Below are positions 26,393 through 36,053 of a stretch of DNA of 64,000 nucleotides, in pieces. The notes under the pieces were generated by a model. That model searched no databases and was not told the origin of the DNA. It saw nothing but the letters and a program-made list of their open reading frames with translations. Both the position numbers and the translations under genes were made by a program. Position 1 is the stretch's first letter. Every line of letters begins with the position of its first letter. The DNA comes from Sphingosinicella sp041916975. Lineage in GTDB: Bacteria > Pseudomonadota > Alphaproteobacteria > Sphingomonadales > Sphingomonadaceae. The stretch is taken from the NCBI RefSeq assembly GCF_041916975.1, contig NZ_JAYRYK010000001.1, positions 1,426,001-1,490,000 of the forward strand, in the 5' to 3' direction.

Positions 26393-28231
26393 ATGGGTGG
26401 GCGGCGACAAAGGCATTCGGCTGGAAGGGCGCTGGCAAGACATACGCTTTTCTGTTCGATAGCCGCTCTCTGTCTTGGCGCGGCACCCGCCAGCAGCGGC
26501 CCGCAGCAACCTCGGCCTCTCGCAGCAACCCTGATCGTTTACAATGCGCGCGTCTGGACCGGCGATGATGCTCAGCCCAATGCAGAGGCGATTGCGATCA
26601 CTGGATCAAAAATCGCGTTAGTCGGCACTGAGCGCGAAGTTCTGGCGCTTCGTGGTCCTGCCACAAAACTGATCGACGCAAACCGCAAGTCCGTTCTGCC
26701 CGGCTTTATCGATGCGCACACGCATTTTGAAAATGCGTCGCTATGGAACTTCAACGCCGCCCTCAATTCGCTGGATCGCGACGCCGATATTGCCGCATCG
26801 CTTCGCGAAAAGGCCGCGCTCCTACCGAAGAATATCTGGATCACAGGTGGAGAATGGGGCCTTAACGCCGCTGCCGCCGCCAAAATGGCAGGTGCGGCGT
26901 ATACGCCCACGTCGCTCGACCTCGCCGCGATTGATGCGGCCACGCCCGACAATCCCGTATTATTGAAGCGATATGACGGTGCTCACTTCATCAATTCAAA
27001 AGGGCTCGCATTTCTCGGCATCAACAACCTGACGCCAGATTTCCCAGGTGGCTTCGGGAGGGATGCGCGTGGGGCGCTCAATGGAATGCTCTTTGGCGCT
27101 GCGGGACAGCGCGTTGCGACAATGCTGCCGCCAAATAGCCGGGCAAGAACGCTGATCGGCGCCCGGGTGGCGCTCGCACAACTCAACAGCGTCGGCATCA
27201 CGAGCATCCACGACATCGCGCGCGTGCCCGCCATCTCCGAGACCAAGCTGTTTCACTCCGCTGTAGAACGCAGCTATAGTGACGTCACGCTTTTTCAGGA
27301 TATGCAAAGGCGCGGCGAGCTAACCGTACGCGTGTATCCCATTCTTTCTGCCGAAAGTTATGATCAACTCGCGACGCACGGCATTACACCGGGAAGCGGC
27401 GACGACATGATCCGTTACGGCGCGGTGAAGCTCTTCATCGACGGATCGCTGATGCACGCGCCCTTTCGTAACAATCCTCCGGAAAGAGCGGCCTTCGCTG
27501 GCGATTACACCTTTCGGGTGGAGAGCCCTCAGCGCCTCCAGCATCTCGTGGTCGGTGCGGATGCGCTGGGCTTCGACGTTGCGGCCCATGCGCTTGGCGA
27601 TCGCGCGCATTACGAGCTCATGAACTGGTTTGAAGTGGCCATACGCCGTAACGGCCCACGCGATCGCCGTCTGCGCTGGATCCACGCCTGGTATCCAGCG
27701 ATGAGCGAAATCAAACGCGCCGGACGACTGGGCATGATTGCCGACGTCACGCCCCAACAGTTTTTTAACGATATCGGCGACCTTCAGGAGAAGCTGGGGC
27801 CGGAGCGGGCCAAGACCGCCTATGCGTGGCGCACGATGATCGACAACGGCTTTCGTATCAACATCGCAAGCGATTGGCCCGGCGGGTTCAACGACAAAGT
27901 GCCGACACCCTTCAATCCGCTTGAGAATATCTATTACGCCATTGAGCGCACGCCCAAGGGTGAGCAGGCCGGACCAAGAAACGATGTGGCGCAGGGAATG
28001 ACGCTTGAAGAAGCCCTGCGCGCCTACACCGTGAATCCAGCCTATGCCGCGCGTGAAGAGCACACCAAGGGCTCGCTCACCGCAGGCAAGCTGGCTGATA
28101 TTGTTATCCTTTCTGAAGACATTTTCAGACGGCCGATTTCAGGACTGCTCACCACGAGTGTCCGTTGCACCATATTGGGCGGGGAAACCATCTATCGGAT
28201 CGCGTCGCAGGGAAAACCCTCAGCATGTTAA
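26393..28231 (+). CDS. exported amidohydrolase (YtcJ-like, metal-dependent)
   Basis: Encodes 612 residues. An N-terminal signal peptide (HTLFCSIAALCLGAAPASSG) is followed by the amidohydrolase core: VLPGFIDAHTHFENA (metal-binding H-x-H), WITGGEWG, later DVAAHALGDRA and NIASDWPGG, then GSLTAGKLADIVIL near the end. YtcJ-like members hydrolyse amides or related bonds with one or two metal ions. Export to the periplasm would allow processing before uptake by the ABC importer encoded downstream. GAGAGCGG precedes the start. First gene of a run with the aminotransferase and aldehyde dehydrogenase. Confidence 0.88.
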   Translation: MGGRRQRHSAGRALARHTLFCSIAALCLGAAPASSGPQQPRPLAATLIVYNARVWTGDDAQPNAEAIAITGSKIALVGTEREVLALRGPATKLIDANRKSVLPGFIDAHTHFENASLWNFNAALNSLDRDADIAASLREKAALLPKNIWITGGEWGLNAAAAAKMAGAAYTPTSLDLAAIDAATPDNPVLLKRYDGAHFINSKGLAFLGINNLTPDFPGGFGRDARGALNGMLFGAAGQRVATMLPPNSRARTLIGARVALAQLNSVGITSIHDIARVPAISETKLFHSAVERSYSDVTLFQDMQRRGELTVRVYPILSAESYDQLATHGITPGSGDDMIRYGAVKLFIDGSLMHAPFRNNPPERAAFAGDYTFRVESPQRLQHLVVGADALGFDVAAHALGDRAHYELMNWFEVAIRRNGPRDRRLRWIHAWYPAMSEIKRAGRLGMIADVTPQQFFNDIGDLQEKLGPERAKTAYAWRTMIDNGFRINIASDWPGGFNDKVPTPFNPLENIYYAIERTPKGEQAGPRNDVAQGMTLEEALRAYTVNPAYAAREEHTKGSLTAGKLADIVILSEDIFRRPISGLLTTSVRCTILGGETIYRIASQGKPSAC

Positions 28232-28322
28232 CGCACCGGGATTTGGTTCAACACCATCTGCCCAGCCACCAACCGCCGCCGCACCTCAACAGTTTCCAGG
28301 TGCGGAAACGAGAAAGACCATC

Positions 28323-29654
28323 ATGACGCCTTTTGATCCCATCGCCCGCGATAGCAATCGTACTGACGCGTTCTGGATGCCGTTCACGCCGCAGCGGCAA
28401 TATCGGCAGCGACCGATCAGCATCGCTTCTGCAAGCGGCATGAGCTATTTCACCGAAGATGGATGTGAGTTGTTAGACACCATGGCTGGTCTATGGTGCG
28501 TCAATGCGGGCCATGCTCAGCCGAAAATCGTCGAGGCCATTCGCGACATGGCAGGTCGCCTCGATTATGTTTCGTCTTTCAAGATGAGCCACCCGGGCGC
28601 CGAGGCCACGGCGCAGGCATTGACCAACCTCGCGCCCGCATCGATCGACCATGCCTTCTTCACGGGTTCAGGTTCCGAAGCGGTCGAAACCGCACTGAAG
28701 ATCGCGCGCGGATATCATCAGGCGCGGGGCGACGGACGACGCACGAAACTGATCGGGCGCCAGAAATCTTATCACGGGGTCAATTTCGGCGGTCTTTCGG
28801 TTTCCGGCATCGCACCGCACAAGCGTGCATTCGGGCCGCTGCTTGGCGACGTCGCACACCTACCGCTGCCTTATGACGAACGCATGCGCTTTTCGATAGG
28901 GCAGCCGGAATGCGGAGCAGAGTATGCCGACTGGCTGGAACGCCTGATCGCGATCCACGACGCCAGCACGATTGCCGCCGTGATCGTTGAGCCAATCACG
29001 GGATCGGGAGGCATCTATCTGCCGCCGGTGGGCTATCTCGAAAAATTGCGCGAAATCTGTGACCGCAGCGGCATTCTCTTGATATTCGATGAGGTGATCA
29101 CTGGCTTTGGCAGATTGGGCGAATACTTTGCATCGCAATATTTTGGTGTAACGCCCGACATCATCACATGTGCCAAGGGCCTGACTAATGGTGCCGTGCC
29201 GATGGGTGCAGTGCTCGTACGCGATACCGTGTTCGATGCCTTCATGCACGGACCTGCCGAAACGATTGAGCTCTTTCACGGCTACACTTACTCCGCGCAC
29301 CCCCTTGCCTGCGCCGCTGCCCTGGCGACGTTCGCGGTGCACCAGGAGTTGCGGATCAACGACCATGTGCGTGAGATCGCGCCCATCTGGAGAAATGCGG
29401 TACATGCGCTCAAAGACGCGCCGCATGTCGCAGACATAAGGACCGCCGGCATTCTGAGCGCAATCGAACTTACACCTCGCCCAGACGCACCGGGTGCCCG
29501 GGCGGCCGATTGCCTCGACCTTTGTCTTGCCGCCGGGCTGTTGGTGCGCACATCAGGGGACACCTTCTTACTTTCGCCACCCCTTATCATTGCAGAACCG
29601 GCGATTGGGCGTATCATCGATACGCTTTCAGCGGCCCTGTCAGAGGTCGCGTAG
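28323..29654 (+). CDS. class III omega-aminotransferase (PLP)
   Basis: Encodes 443 residues from the ATG at 28323; the open frame extends upstream into the amidohydrolase but the family starts here (DAFWMPFTPQRQYRQRPI). PLP-binding features are FTGSGSEAVETALKIAR, SYHGVNFGGLSVSG, IFDEVITGFGRLG and CAKGLTNGAVPMGAV, where K is the Schiff-base lysine. It resembles beta-alanine/omega-amino acid:pyruvate aminotransferases, which turn a terminal amine into an aldehyde. The aldehyde dehydrogenase encoded immediately downstream would oxidise that product. Confidence 0.92.
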   Translation: MTPFDPIARDSNRTDAFWMPFTPQRQYRQRPISIASASGMSYFTEDGCELLDTMAGLWCVNAGHAQPKIVEAIRDMAGRLDYVSSFKMSHPGAEATAQALTNLAPASIDHAFFTGSGSEAVETALKIARGYHQARGDGRRTKLIGRQKSYHGVNFGGLSVSGIAPHKRAFGPLLGDVAHLPLPYDERMRFSIGQPECGAEYADWLERLIAIHDASTIAAVIVEPITGSGGIYLPPVGYLEKLREICDRSGILLIFDEVITGFGRLGEYFASQYFGVTPDIITCAKGLTNGAVPMGAVLVRDTVFDAFMHGPAETIELFHGYTYSAHPLACAAALATFAVHQELRINDHVREIAPIWRNAVHALKDAPHVADIRTAGILSAIELTPRPDAPGARAADCLDLCLAAGLLVRTSGDTFLLSPPLIIAEPAIGRIIDTLSAALSEVA

Positions 29655-31087
29655 TGGTGCGAACGCAGCACTTCTTTATCGACGGCGCCTGGGTCGCCCC
29701 TTTGGTGGGCGGAGAAACTTTGCCGGTTGTCGACCCATCGACAGAAGAGGTCTTCGCGACGATTGCCATCGGTACGGCGGCCGATGTCGACCGCGCCGTA
29801 ATCGCCGCCCGTCGCGCTTTTCCGGCCTTTGCCTCAACCCCAACTTCTGCGCGGGTCGCACTGTTGGAGCGAATCGGCGATGTCCTCGAACGGCGACTGG
29901 AGGAGGTCGCTTGTGCGATCAGCCGGGAAATGGGGGCGCCGATCACGCTGGCGCGTCAAAACCATGTGCCATCCAGCATAAACCATTTCCGCCGCGCCGC
30001 CCAAGTGCTGGCGGAATACTGGTTCGACACCACACTCAACACCACCCGCGTGACACGCGAACCGATCGGCGTATGCGGCCTTATCACGCCATGGAACTGG
30101 CCCCTCAATCAAATCGCTTGCAAGATCGCGCCCGCCCTCGCCAGTGGATGTACCATCATCCTGAAGCCGAGTGAGTTCGCGCCAATCTCCGCACTTATCC
30201 TTGCCGAGATTCTTGATGAGGCGGGTGTACCACCTGGCGTCTTCAACCTTGTCAATGGCGATGGGGCGGGCGTCGGCGATGCCATTGCACGCCATACCGA
30301 GATCGACATGGTTTCTTTTACTGGCTCGACGCGGGCTGGAATTATGGTGGCCAAGGCCGCCGCTGACACGGTCAAGCGCGTGACTCAGGAACTCGGTGGC
30401 AAGTCACCCAGCATCCTGCTCGACGACGCCGATATCGCCCAGGCAGTGGCGCATAGCGCAACCGCTTGTTTCCGCAATTCTGGGCAGTCCTGCAATGCCC
30501 CGACCCGTCTCCTCGTCCCACGCAACCGCCAGCACGAAGCTGCAGCCGTTGCCGCGAAAATTGCAGCCGACTTCGTCGCTGGCCCAACGAAGAGCGAAGC
30601 GACCCTACTCGGTCCGGTAGCCAATGCGGCGCAGTTCGCCCGGGTCAATGCGCTGATTGAAGCAGGAATTCAGGAAGGCGCGAATCTGGTGGCTGGCGGA
30701 CTGGGACTTCCCGATGGGTTAACCCAAGGCTATTTCGTGCGCCCCACCGTTTTCGACAATGTCTCACCTGGCATGATCATCGCGCGAGAGGAAATCTTCG
30801 GACCAGTGCTTTCCATCATTCCCTACAACGATGAGGATGCCGCAATCTCTATCGCCAATGATACCGTGTACGGACTTTCCGCTTACGTTACATCGAGCGA
30901 TATCGATCGCGCACGTGCCGTCGCGCGCCGTATCCGCGCCGGTATGGTCCATATCAACGGCGCACGGGCCGACAACGCTGCCGCGTTTGGCGGATACAAA
31001 CAGTCAGGCAATGGGCGCGAATGGGGTGTTTTCGGCTTTGAGGAGTTTCTCGAGATCAAATCCATGTTCGGATACGAGGCAGCCTAA
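29654..31087 (+). CDS. NAD(P)-dependent aldehyde dehydrogenase
   Basis: Encodes 477 residues from the GTG at 29654, which shares one base with the aminotransferase stop (TAGTG); the adjacent GTG at 29657 is possible. The family features are PWNWPLNQIACKIAPALA, SFTGSTRAG, the general base in QELGGKSPSILL, and the catalytic Cys in NSGQSCNAPTRLLVP. The enzyme oxidises an aldehyde to its acid. With the aminotransferase it would convert an omega-amine through a semialdehyde to a carboxylate that enters central metabolism. Confidence 0.93.
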   Translation: MVRTQHFFIDGAWVAPLVGGETLPVVDPSTEEVFATIAIGTAADVDRAVIAARRAFPAFASTPTSARVALLERIGDVLERRLEEVACAISREMGAPITLARQNHVPSSINHFRRAAQVLAEYWFDTTLNTTRVTREPIGVCGLITPWNWPLNQIACKIAPALASGCTIILKPSEFAPISALILAEILDEAGVPPGVFNLVNGDGAGVGDAIARHTEIDMVSFTGSTRAGIMVAKAAADTVKRVTQELGGKSPSILLDDADIAQAVAHSATACFRNSGQSCNAPTRLLVPRNRQHEAAAVAAKIAADFVAGPTKSEATLLGPVANAAQFARVNALIEAGIQEGANLVAGGLGLPDGLTQGYFVRPTVFDNVSPGMIIAREEIFGPVLSIIPYNDEDAAISIANDTVYGLSAYVTSSDIDRARAVARRIRAGMVHINGARADNAAAFGGYKQSGNGREWGVFGFEEFLEIKSMFGYEAA

Positions 31088-31176
31088 TAACCCCCTAAAG
31101 CTCAAATCTGCCCGGCGATAACAAAAGACAAAGCTCGCCCGGGTTTTCGGCGCCCCCATAAGCGCCATATGCATTG

Positions 31177-31194
31177 AGGTGCTATAAAGTACCT
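31177..31194. promoter_or_regulatory. candidate GntR-type operator upstream of the regulator gene
   Basis: AGGTGCTATAAAGTACCT is an 18-bp near-palindrome (AGGT..ACCT arms) 36 bp upstream of the GntR-type gene. GntR regulators often bind short palindromes and control their own gene. The match to a known consensus is weak. Confidence 0.35.
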
Positions 31195-31229
31195 TGAAAG
31201 CCTGCCCCGCTGGCGGGCATAAGCCGTAG

Positions 31230-32147
31230 ATGAGCCAAACATCAAGTAAAGCCGATATGCAAGAGTTGAGCAAATTGCAGCGCCAGATCGTACGCCAGAT
31301 TGCGCGGCATGTGCGTGACAACAATCTGCCTCCCGGCACTCAGCTGACTGAAATCGGACTTGCCGAACTGTTTGGCGTTTCGCGTTCTCCCGTGCGGGCG
31401 GCGCTCGATTTTCTTGCGCTCAACGGCGCGATGGACAGCGCTGCGCGCCGTGGCTTCACGATTTCGAACCACCCGGAAGCGTTCGATGCATTCGATGTGG
31501 ACGAAGAATCCGAAGTCGATACGCTGTATCTCAGGATCGCCAGCGACTTCATGTCCGATCGGCTGGGAGATCATTTCTCCGAGGCGGATCTGATGCGCCG
31601 TTATCATGTCAGCCGCAGTTTCCTCCTCCGGGTGCTGCAACGTATGGCACGCGACTTCGTGATCGAGCGCAGTCAGGGTCATGGCTGGCGGTTTGCCCAA
31701 TTGGTAAAGTCGGCCGAGGCGCACGATGCCAGCTACCGCTTTAGAATGCTCGTCGAACCTGCCGCGATACTTGAGCCGGGGTACGAACTCGATCGTCGTT
31801 GGGCTGAGCGCTCACGCGCCGCACATGAAGCGATCTTAAACATGGACCCAAGCAAGATTTCCCCCATCCGCTTCTTCGAAATGAACTCCGATTTTCACGA
31901 ATTGATCGCTGCCGGTTCCCATAACAGCTTCTTTTTGCAGGCCGTCCAGCAGCAGAACCGATTGCGTCGATTCATAGATTATGACTGGGGTTATGGCGCC
32001 GAACGGATGCGGCAGAACTGCCAGGAACATCTGGAAATGCTTGCGGCGCTGGAAAAGCGCGACCTTGAATGGGCGTCGATGCTCATGCGCCGCCATTTAG
32101 ACCTCGCTGCTCAAACAAAGTTGGTGTTGAGCTCGGAGCCCGAGTGA
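31230..32147 (+). CDS. GntR family regulator with two tandem winged-helix domains and an FCD-like C terminus
   Basis: Encodes 305 residues, longer than the usual 220-250 of FadR-type regulators. The first winged helix spans about 16-80, with LAELFGVSRSPVRAALDFL as recognition helix. A second GntR-like winged helix spans about 96-157, with LMRRYHVSRSFLLRVLQRMA and a wing ending GHGWRF. The C-terminal helical domain (FEMNSDFHELIAAGSHNSFFLQAV) matches the FCD ligand-binding type. It lies between the aldehyde dehydrogenase and the ABC importer genes and likely controls this catabolic cargo in response to its substrate. Confidence 0.85.
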   Translation: MSQTSSKADMQELSKLQRQIVRQIARHVRDNNLPPGTQLTEIGLAELFGVSRSPVRAALDFLALNGAMDSAARRGFTISNHPEAFDAFDVDEESEVDTLYLRIASDFMSDRLGDHFSEADLMRRYHVSRSFLLRVLQRMARDFVIERSQGHGWRFAQLVKSAEAHDASYRFRMLVEPAAILEPGYELDRRWAERSRAAHEAILNMDPSKISPIRFFEMNSDFHELIAAGSHNSFFLQAVQQQNRLRRFIDYDWGYGAERMRQNCQEHLEMLAALEKRDLEWASMLMRRHLDLAAQTKLVLSSEPE

Positions 32148-32603
32148 ATCGGATCGTTGCGGCGTAGGGCCGCCTGACTGTTGCCTGCATACGCACACAA
32201 CGCCGCTCACACTTATTTTCATCGGCGGGCAGGGGCTATCCGGGCGCACGGCGAGCCGCTGAGTTGGCACACACGTAGAAAACCTGCCCCGCATCCCGGC
32301 CCGGCTTAGGATGCGGTTGGTGGTCGCGCGTCAGTCGATTTGTAAGCTAGGCTTTCTCATTATTCTGTGTTGCATTTTGTATATTTAAAGTACACAGTGC
32401 GGCTGCATCGTAACGAACCGGGCAGGGGCGAAGACGTAGTCCGCTTTCGCTTATTTCTCGTGATCGATTCGGGTTATGCAGTATGAAAACGCCAACGCAA
32501 GCGCCTGAAATTTGAGAATCAAAATGATTTGTGACGCAGCGTAATGCAAAATGCTGAAGTGTCCGAACCGCCGATTCATCCGACGGAATCAAGAAAGGTT
32601 GAG
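32148..32603. other. intergenic region upstream of the ABC importer operon
   Basis: About 455 bp without a supported gene. The half near the importer is AT-rich (for example the stretch around 32345-32395) and probably carries the operon promoter. No clear terminator or riboswitch is visible. Confidence 0.45.
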
Positions 32604-34175
32604 ATGCGAGGTCTCGTGTTCGGCGCGGCATTGGCGCTTGCCGGTTGCTCGGACGCCTCAGTCATCGCCCCCGCCGACGCGATCAATGTGGGCGTCAGTG
32701 CAGACATTCGCGGGACTGATCCGGGGGTAAGGCGCGACGCCAATACCGACAACGTAATGGCCCATGTCGTCGAAGGGTTGGTCGCATATACGGAGCGCGG
32801 TGATGTTGCTCCCCTGCTCGCCCAAAACATCGCCATCTCGGATGACGAAAAGACATATACATTCAAGCTGCGCGCGGGGATCCGCTTTCACAACAGCGCT
32901 CCGCTGACGGCCGATGATGTTGTATGGAGTTGGAAACGTTATCTCGACCCGAAGACCGGCTGGGTTTGCCTGCCCGATTTCGACGGCACAAACGGTGCGC
33001 GCATCCTGTCGGTGAAGGCGCTCAGTACAGACACCGTGGCATTCACGCTCGACCGGCGGCAGCCAATGTTTCTCACTCAAATGGCCTCCCTGCTTTGCGG
33101 GGGCAGCCCGGTCCTGCATCACAGCTCCGTCAACCGCGACGGCTCGTGGCGCGCACCGGTATCGACAGGTCCTTACTTCATTTCAACCTGGCGTCGCGGC
33201 GAGTTTATCGAGATGCGGGCATTCAAGGGGTACAAACCGCTGCCGGGGCCGCGCGATGGGTTCGTCGGCGCAAAGATCGCTTATGCGCCGCGTATCCGCT
33301 GGGTGGTCATTCGTGACGGCGCGTCGCGCCTCGCTGCCCTCGCAAAGGGACAAATCGATGTTGTTCCAGAAATAACCGTTGCCGAATTTCGCCAAATCAA
33401 GCGCATTCGCAATGTCCGGATCATTAGCGCACCCTCAGCATTGGTGAACTGCATCCTGCTGCAGACGAAAGACCCTCTGCTTTCAGACGTGCGGATCCGT
33501 CGCGCCCTGGCGCTTGCGATCGACCTGCCGACGGTTTCCGCACTCGTCACGGGAGGGCGCGGGGCCGCAAACGCATCTATGTTGCCGACCACCTCGCCAT
33601 ATCACAATGGCATTCATAGCAAGTTGCCACAGGCCGACATTGCCGAAGCAAAGCGGCTTCTGCGCGAGGCTGGCTATAACGGCGAGCCGATCATCATGAC
33701 GACCAATCGAGGTTTCGTCGACATGTTCGATCAGGCGCTCCTGGTTCAGGCAATGGCCCGCAAGGTAGGCATTAATATCCAGCTCCGCGTGACAGAGTGG
33801 GCGACACAGCTCGACATGTTCCAGAATGGCAATTTTCAGCTCATGTCCTTTAGCTACTCGGTGCGGTCGGATCCCTATCTCCGCTACGAAGCAATATTGG
33901 GCGATCGCGATAAGAGCAGCCGAAAGATTTGGGGAAATCTGGAAGCGCGCGCCTTGCTTGCCATGGTGGGACAGGAGCAGGATCCAGCGAAACGGCAGTC
34001 CATGCTGAACCAGATGCACAAGCTGATGCGTGCCGATATCCCGCTCATCGTGTTGTTCAACCCTGCGGATAACAATGTGGTTCGATCGAACATTGTCGGT
34101 TTTCGGTCATGGCCGATCGGTCGGACCCGTTTGTGGGGGGTGCGCAAGGTACAGCTTTACCGTGCCCAAAAGTGA
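32604..34175 (+). CDS. ABC importer solute-binding lipoprotein (family 5, peptide/opine type)
   Basis: Encodes 523 residues from the ATG at 32604 (AAGAAAGG upstream); an earlier ATG at 32544 would bury the signal. The lipobox LALAGC puts the lipid anchor on Cys15. Family 5 features include TYTFKLRAGIRFHNSAPLTADDVVWSWKR, then RRALALAIDLPTVSALV and AKRLLREAGYNGEP. These proteins capture oligopeptides, opines, nickel chelates or other medium-size solutes. It heads an operon with two permeases and a double ATPase. The substrate is unknown; the cargo context suggests amide fragments. Confidence 0.9.
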   Translation: MRGLVFGAALALAGCSDASVIAPADAINVGVSADIRGTDPGVRRDANTDNVMAHVVEGLVAYTERGDVAPLLAQNIAISDDEKTYTFKLRAGIRFHNSAPLTADDVVWSWKRYLDPKTGWVCLPDFDGTNGARILSVKALSTDTVAFTLDRRQPMFLTQMASLLCGGSPVLHHSSVNRDGSWRAPVSTGPYFISTWRRGEFIEMRAFKGYKPLPGPRDGFVGAKIAYAPRIRWVVIRDGASRLAALAKGQIDVVPEITVAEFRQIKRIRNVRIISAPSALVNCILLQTKDPLLSDVRIRRALALAIDLPTVSALVTGGRGAANASMLPTTSPYHNGIHSKLPQADIAEAKRLLREAGYNGEPIIMTTNRGFVDMFDQALLVQAMARKVGINIQLRVTEWATQLDMFQNGNFQLMSFSYSVRSDPYLRYEAILGDRDKSSRKIWGNLEARALLAMVGQEQDPAKRQSMLNQMHKLMRADIPLIVLFNPADNNVVRSNIVGFRSWPIGRTRLWGVRKVQLYRAQK

Positions 34176-34258
34176 CGTTTGGTACCGTCTGTTTTTTGAA
34201 ATCGAATGACAGCGAAATGATGCATCCAGACGATGCGCGAGTTAAGGAAAAGCGTGAT

Positions 34259-35068
34259 ATGATCCGCAATGCCGGAATGCTTGTTGCCTTGAGCGCGACA
34301 CTCGCACTTTCCGCTACCCTGATACCAAGTGCATCAGCAGCGGAAGCGACTGCGCCAGCCAGCGCTCGGCCCAATCCGCGAGAGGAAGGCGCCAGGTCGC
34401 TCGTCCTGACGTATCACGTGTCACCTGCCGACCGGCTCGCATTTCGCCGAGCCTATGAAAAGGGTGCCCTCCCTCTTTTGAAGAAATTAGCTCGGGCGGG
34501 GAAGCTGCACGATTATCAGGTCGTGTGGAGCCGGTACGTCGATGCTCCCGGCTGGACGATGATGACATTCCTAACATTTGCCGAACCGTCCGGCCTCGCC
34601 AACTGGCGGCAGGTTGAGGAGTCGATGCCGGGTGGGCTTCCTGACGATGCGTTGTCCCTTGTCAAGTCCATCGAAACCGCACCCGCCGATCTTATGCGAG
34701 AAAGCCCATCAACCGACAAAAATCTACCGGGCTCTGTCTTTCTAGTCGTGCCCTACGATTATCTGATCGGCACCGATGACTATGTCAGTTACGTCGATGG
34801 CTATGTGCTGAAGCAATTTGATGGTTGGATGGCCGAAAAAGCGCTGACCGGATATCGCTTCTACGTCGCCCGCTACGGCGCCGTTCGCCCTTGGTCAGCA
34901 ATGATTCTGCTGGAATATCGCGGTGAGGAGGGCCTGGCATCGCGAGATGCAACGATGGCAAAGGTCCGCGCCCGTCTGAAGGCAGACCCTGAATGGGCGG
35001 CGCTGGCAGCGAACAAGCAAAATATCCGCACAGAGCGGACGCCCCTGATCGCCGACCCGGTAAACTGA
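34259..35068 (+). CDS. exported protein of unknown family within the ABC importer operon
   Basis: Encodes 269 residues from the ATG at 34259, preceded by AAGGA; ATGs at 34217/34220 are alternatives. An N-terminal signal (MLVALSATLALSATLIPSASAAEA) indicates export. The mature part has two similar-looking halves, RSLVLTYHVSPADRLAFRRAYEKGALPLLKKL..YQVVWS and GSVFLVVPYDYLIG..YVDGYVLKQFDGWM..GYRFYVARYG, which recall dimeric ferredoxin-like (NIPSNAP/ABM-type) repeats. I cannot name a family. Its place between the binding protein and permeases suggests a periplasmic accessory or enzyme for the imported compound. Confidence 0.75.
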   Translation: MIRNAGMLVALSATLALSATLIPSASAAEATAPASARPNPREEGARSLVLTYHVSPADRLAFRRAYEKGALPLLKKLARAGKLHDYQVVWSRYVDAPGWTMMTFLTFAEPSGLANWRQVEESMPGGLPDDALSLVKSIETAPADLMRESPSTDKNLPGSVFLVVPYDYLIGTDDYVSYVDGYVLKQFDGWMAEKALTGYRFYVARYGAVRPWSAMILLEYRGEEGLASRDATMAKVRARLKADPEWAALAANKQNIRTERTPLIADPVN

Positions 35069-35105
35069 AAGCGAAGGCTGATCGCATGCAGGAACGCACG
35101 CACCA

Positions 35106-36053
35106 ATGATCCGCTATGTGGCACGGCGAGTTACACTCGCTATTCCGACATTGCTGCTGGCCAGTGCCATCATCTTCTTCATGGTGAGGCTGGTGCCCGG
35201 CGATCCCGCACAATTGATGCTGGGCGAAGTGGACAACCCGGCGGAACTGGCCCGCCTGCGGTCACAGATGATGCTGGACCGGCCAATATGGGAACAGTTT
35301 CTCGGCTGGCTTGGCCGGGTCGTGAGCGGTGATCTGGGGAGCTCGATCGTTCAGCAGCGACCCGTCGGCGATATACTCATGCCGGCATTCGGCGTGACGG
35401 CATCGCTGGTGATCCCGGCCGTCACGCTGGCGGTTCTTCTAGCGATTCCGGCCGGTTCGTTCGCTGCACGGAAGAAGGACAGCGCACTCGACACCGGGAT
35501 CATGGCGCTGGCAACGACGTTCCTGTCGATCCCCAGCTTTTGGCTCGGCCTAATCTTCCTGCTGGCATTCGGCGTAAAGCTCGATCTGTTTCCTGTGGTC
35601 GGCTACGTATCGCTCGTAGAAGATCCAGCCGAAGGATTGACTTATCTCATCATGCCCGTGCTGGCGCTCGCGCTGATCGAAACCGGCGTTCTGGTGAGAA
35701 TGGTTCGGTCGAGCACGCTGGATGTATTGTCGCTGGAATATGTCACCCATGCGCGGGCCAAAGGCCTTTCGGAAGCGACGGTGATGCGCCGCCATGTATT
35801 ACGCAACGCAATCGCGCCCACTTGGACGATGATCGGTCTTACACTGGGAGCGCTGCTCGGCGGCGCTGTAGTTACGGAAACAGTGTTCACCCTACCCGGA
35901 TTAGGGCGCCTGATGGTTGATAGTATCTTCGCCCGTGATTATCCATTGGTTCAGGGCTGCATGCTGCTGATTACGAGTGTGTATGTCGTTGTTAATCTGT
36001 TGATCGAAATCAGCCATTCCCTTTTCGATCCAGGAGCACGCCATGAAGGATGA
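35106..36053 (+). CDS. ABC transporter permease (DppB/OppB type)
   Basis: Encodes 315 residues with six hydrophobic segments. The N-terminal MIRYVARRVTLAIPTLLLASAIIFFMVRLVPGDPAQLMLG and the later EYVTHARAKGLSEATVMRRHVLRNAIAPT (EAA loop that contacts the ATPase) are diagnostic for peptide/nickel permeases. It forms the membrane channel with the next gene and overlaps it by 11 bp. Confidence 0.93.
   Translation: MIRYVARRVTLAIPTLLLASAIIFFMVRLVPGDPAQLMLGEVDNPAELARLRSQMMLDRPIWEQFLGWLGRVVSGDLGSSIVQQRPVGDILMPAFGVTASLVIPAVTLAVLLAIPAGSFAARKKDSALDTGIMALATTFLSIPSFWLGLIFLLAFGVKLDLFPVVGYVSLVEDPAEGLTYLIMPVLALALIETGVLVRMVRSSTLDVLSLEYVTHARAKGLSEATVMRRHVLRNAIAPTWTMIGLTLGALLGGAVVTETVFTLPGLGRLMVDSIFARDYPLVQGCMLLITSVYVVVNLLIEISHSLFDPGARHEG

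Noticed and set aside
31088..31170. Rho-independent terminator after the aldehyde dehydrogenase
   Set aside because: CCCGG-type words and a short TTTT exist but no stable stem directly followed by a T-run could be drawn.
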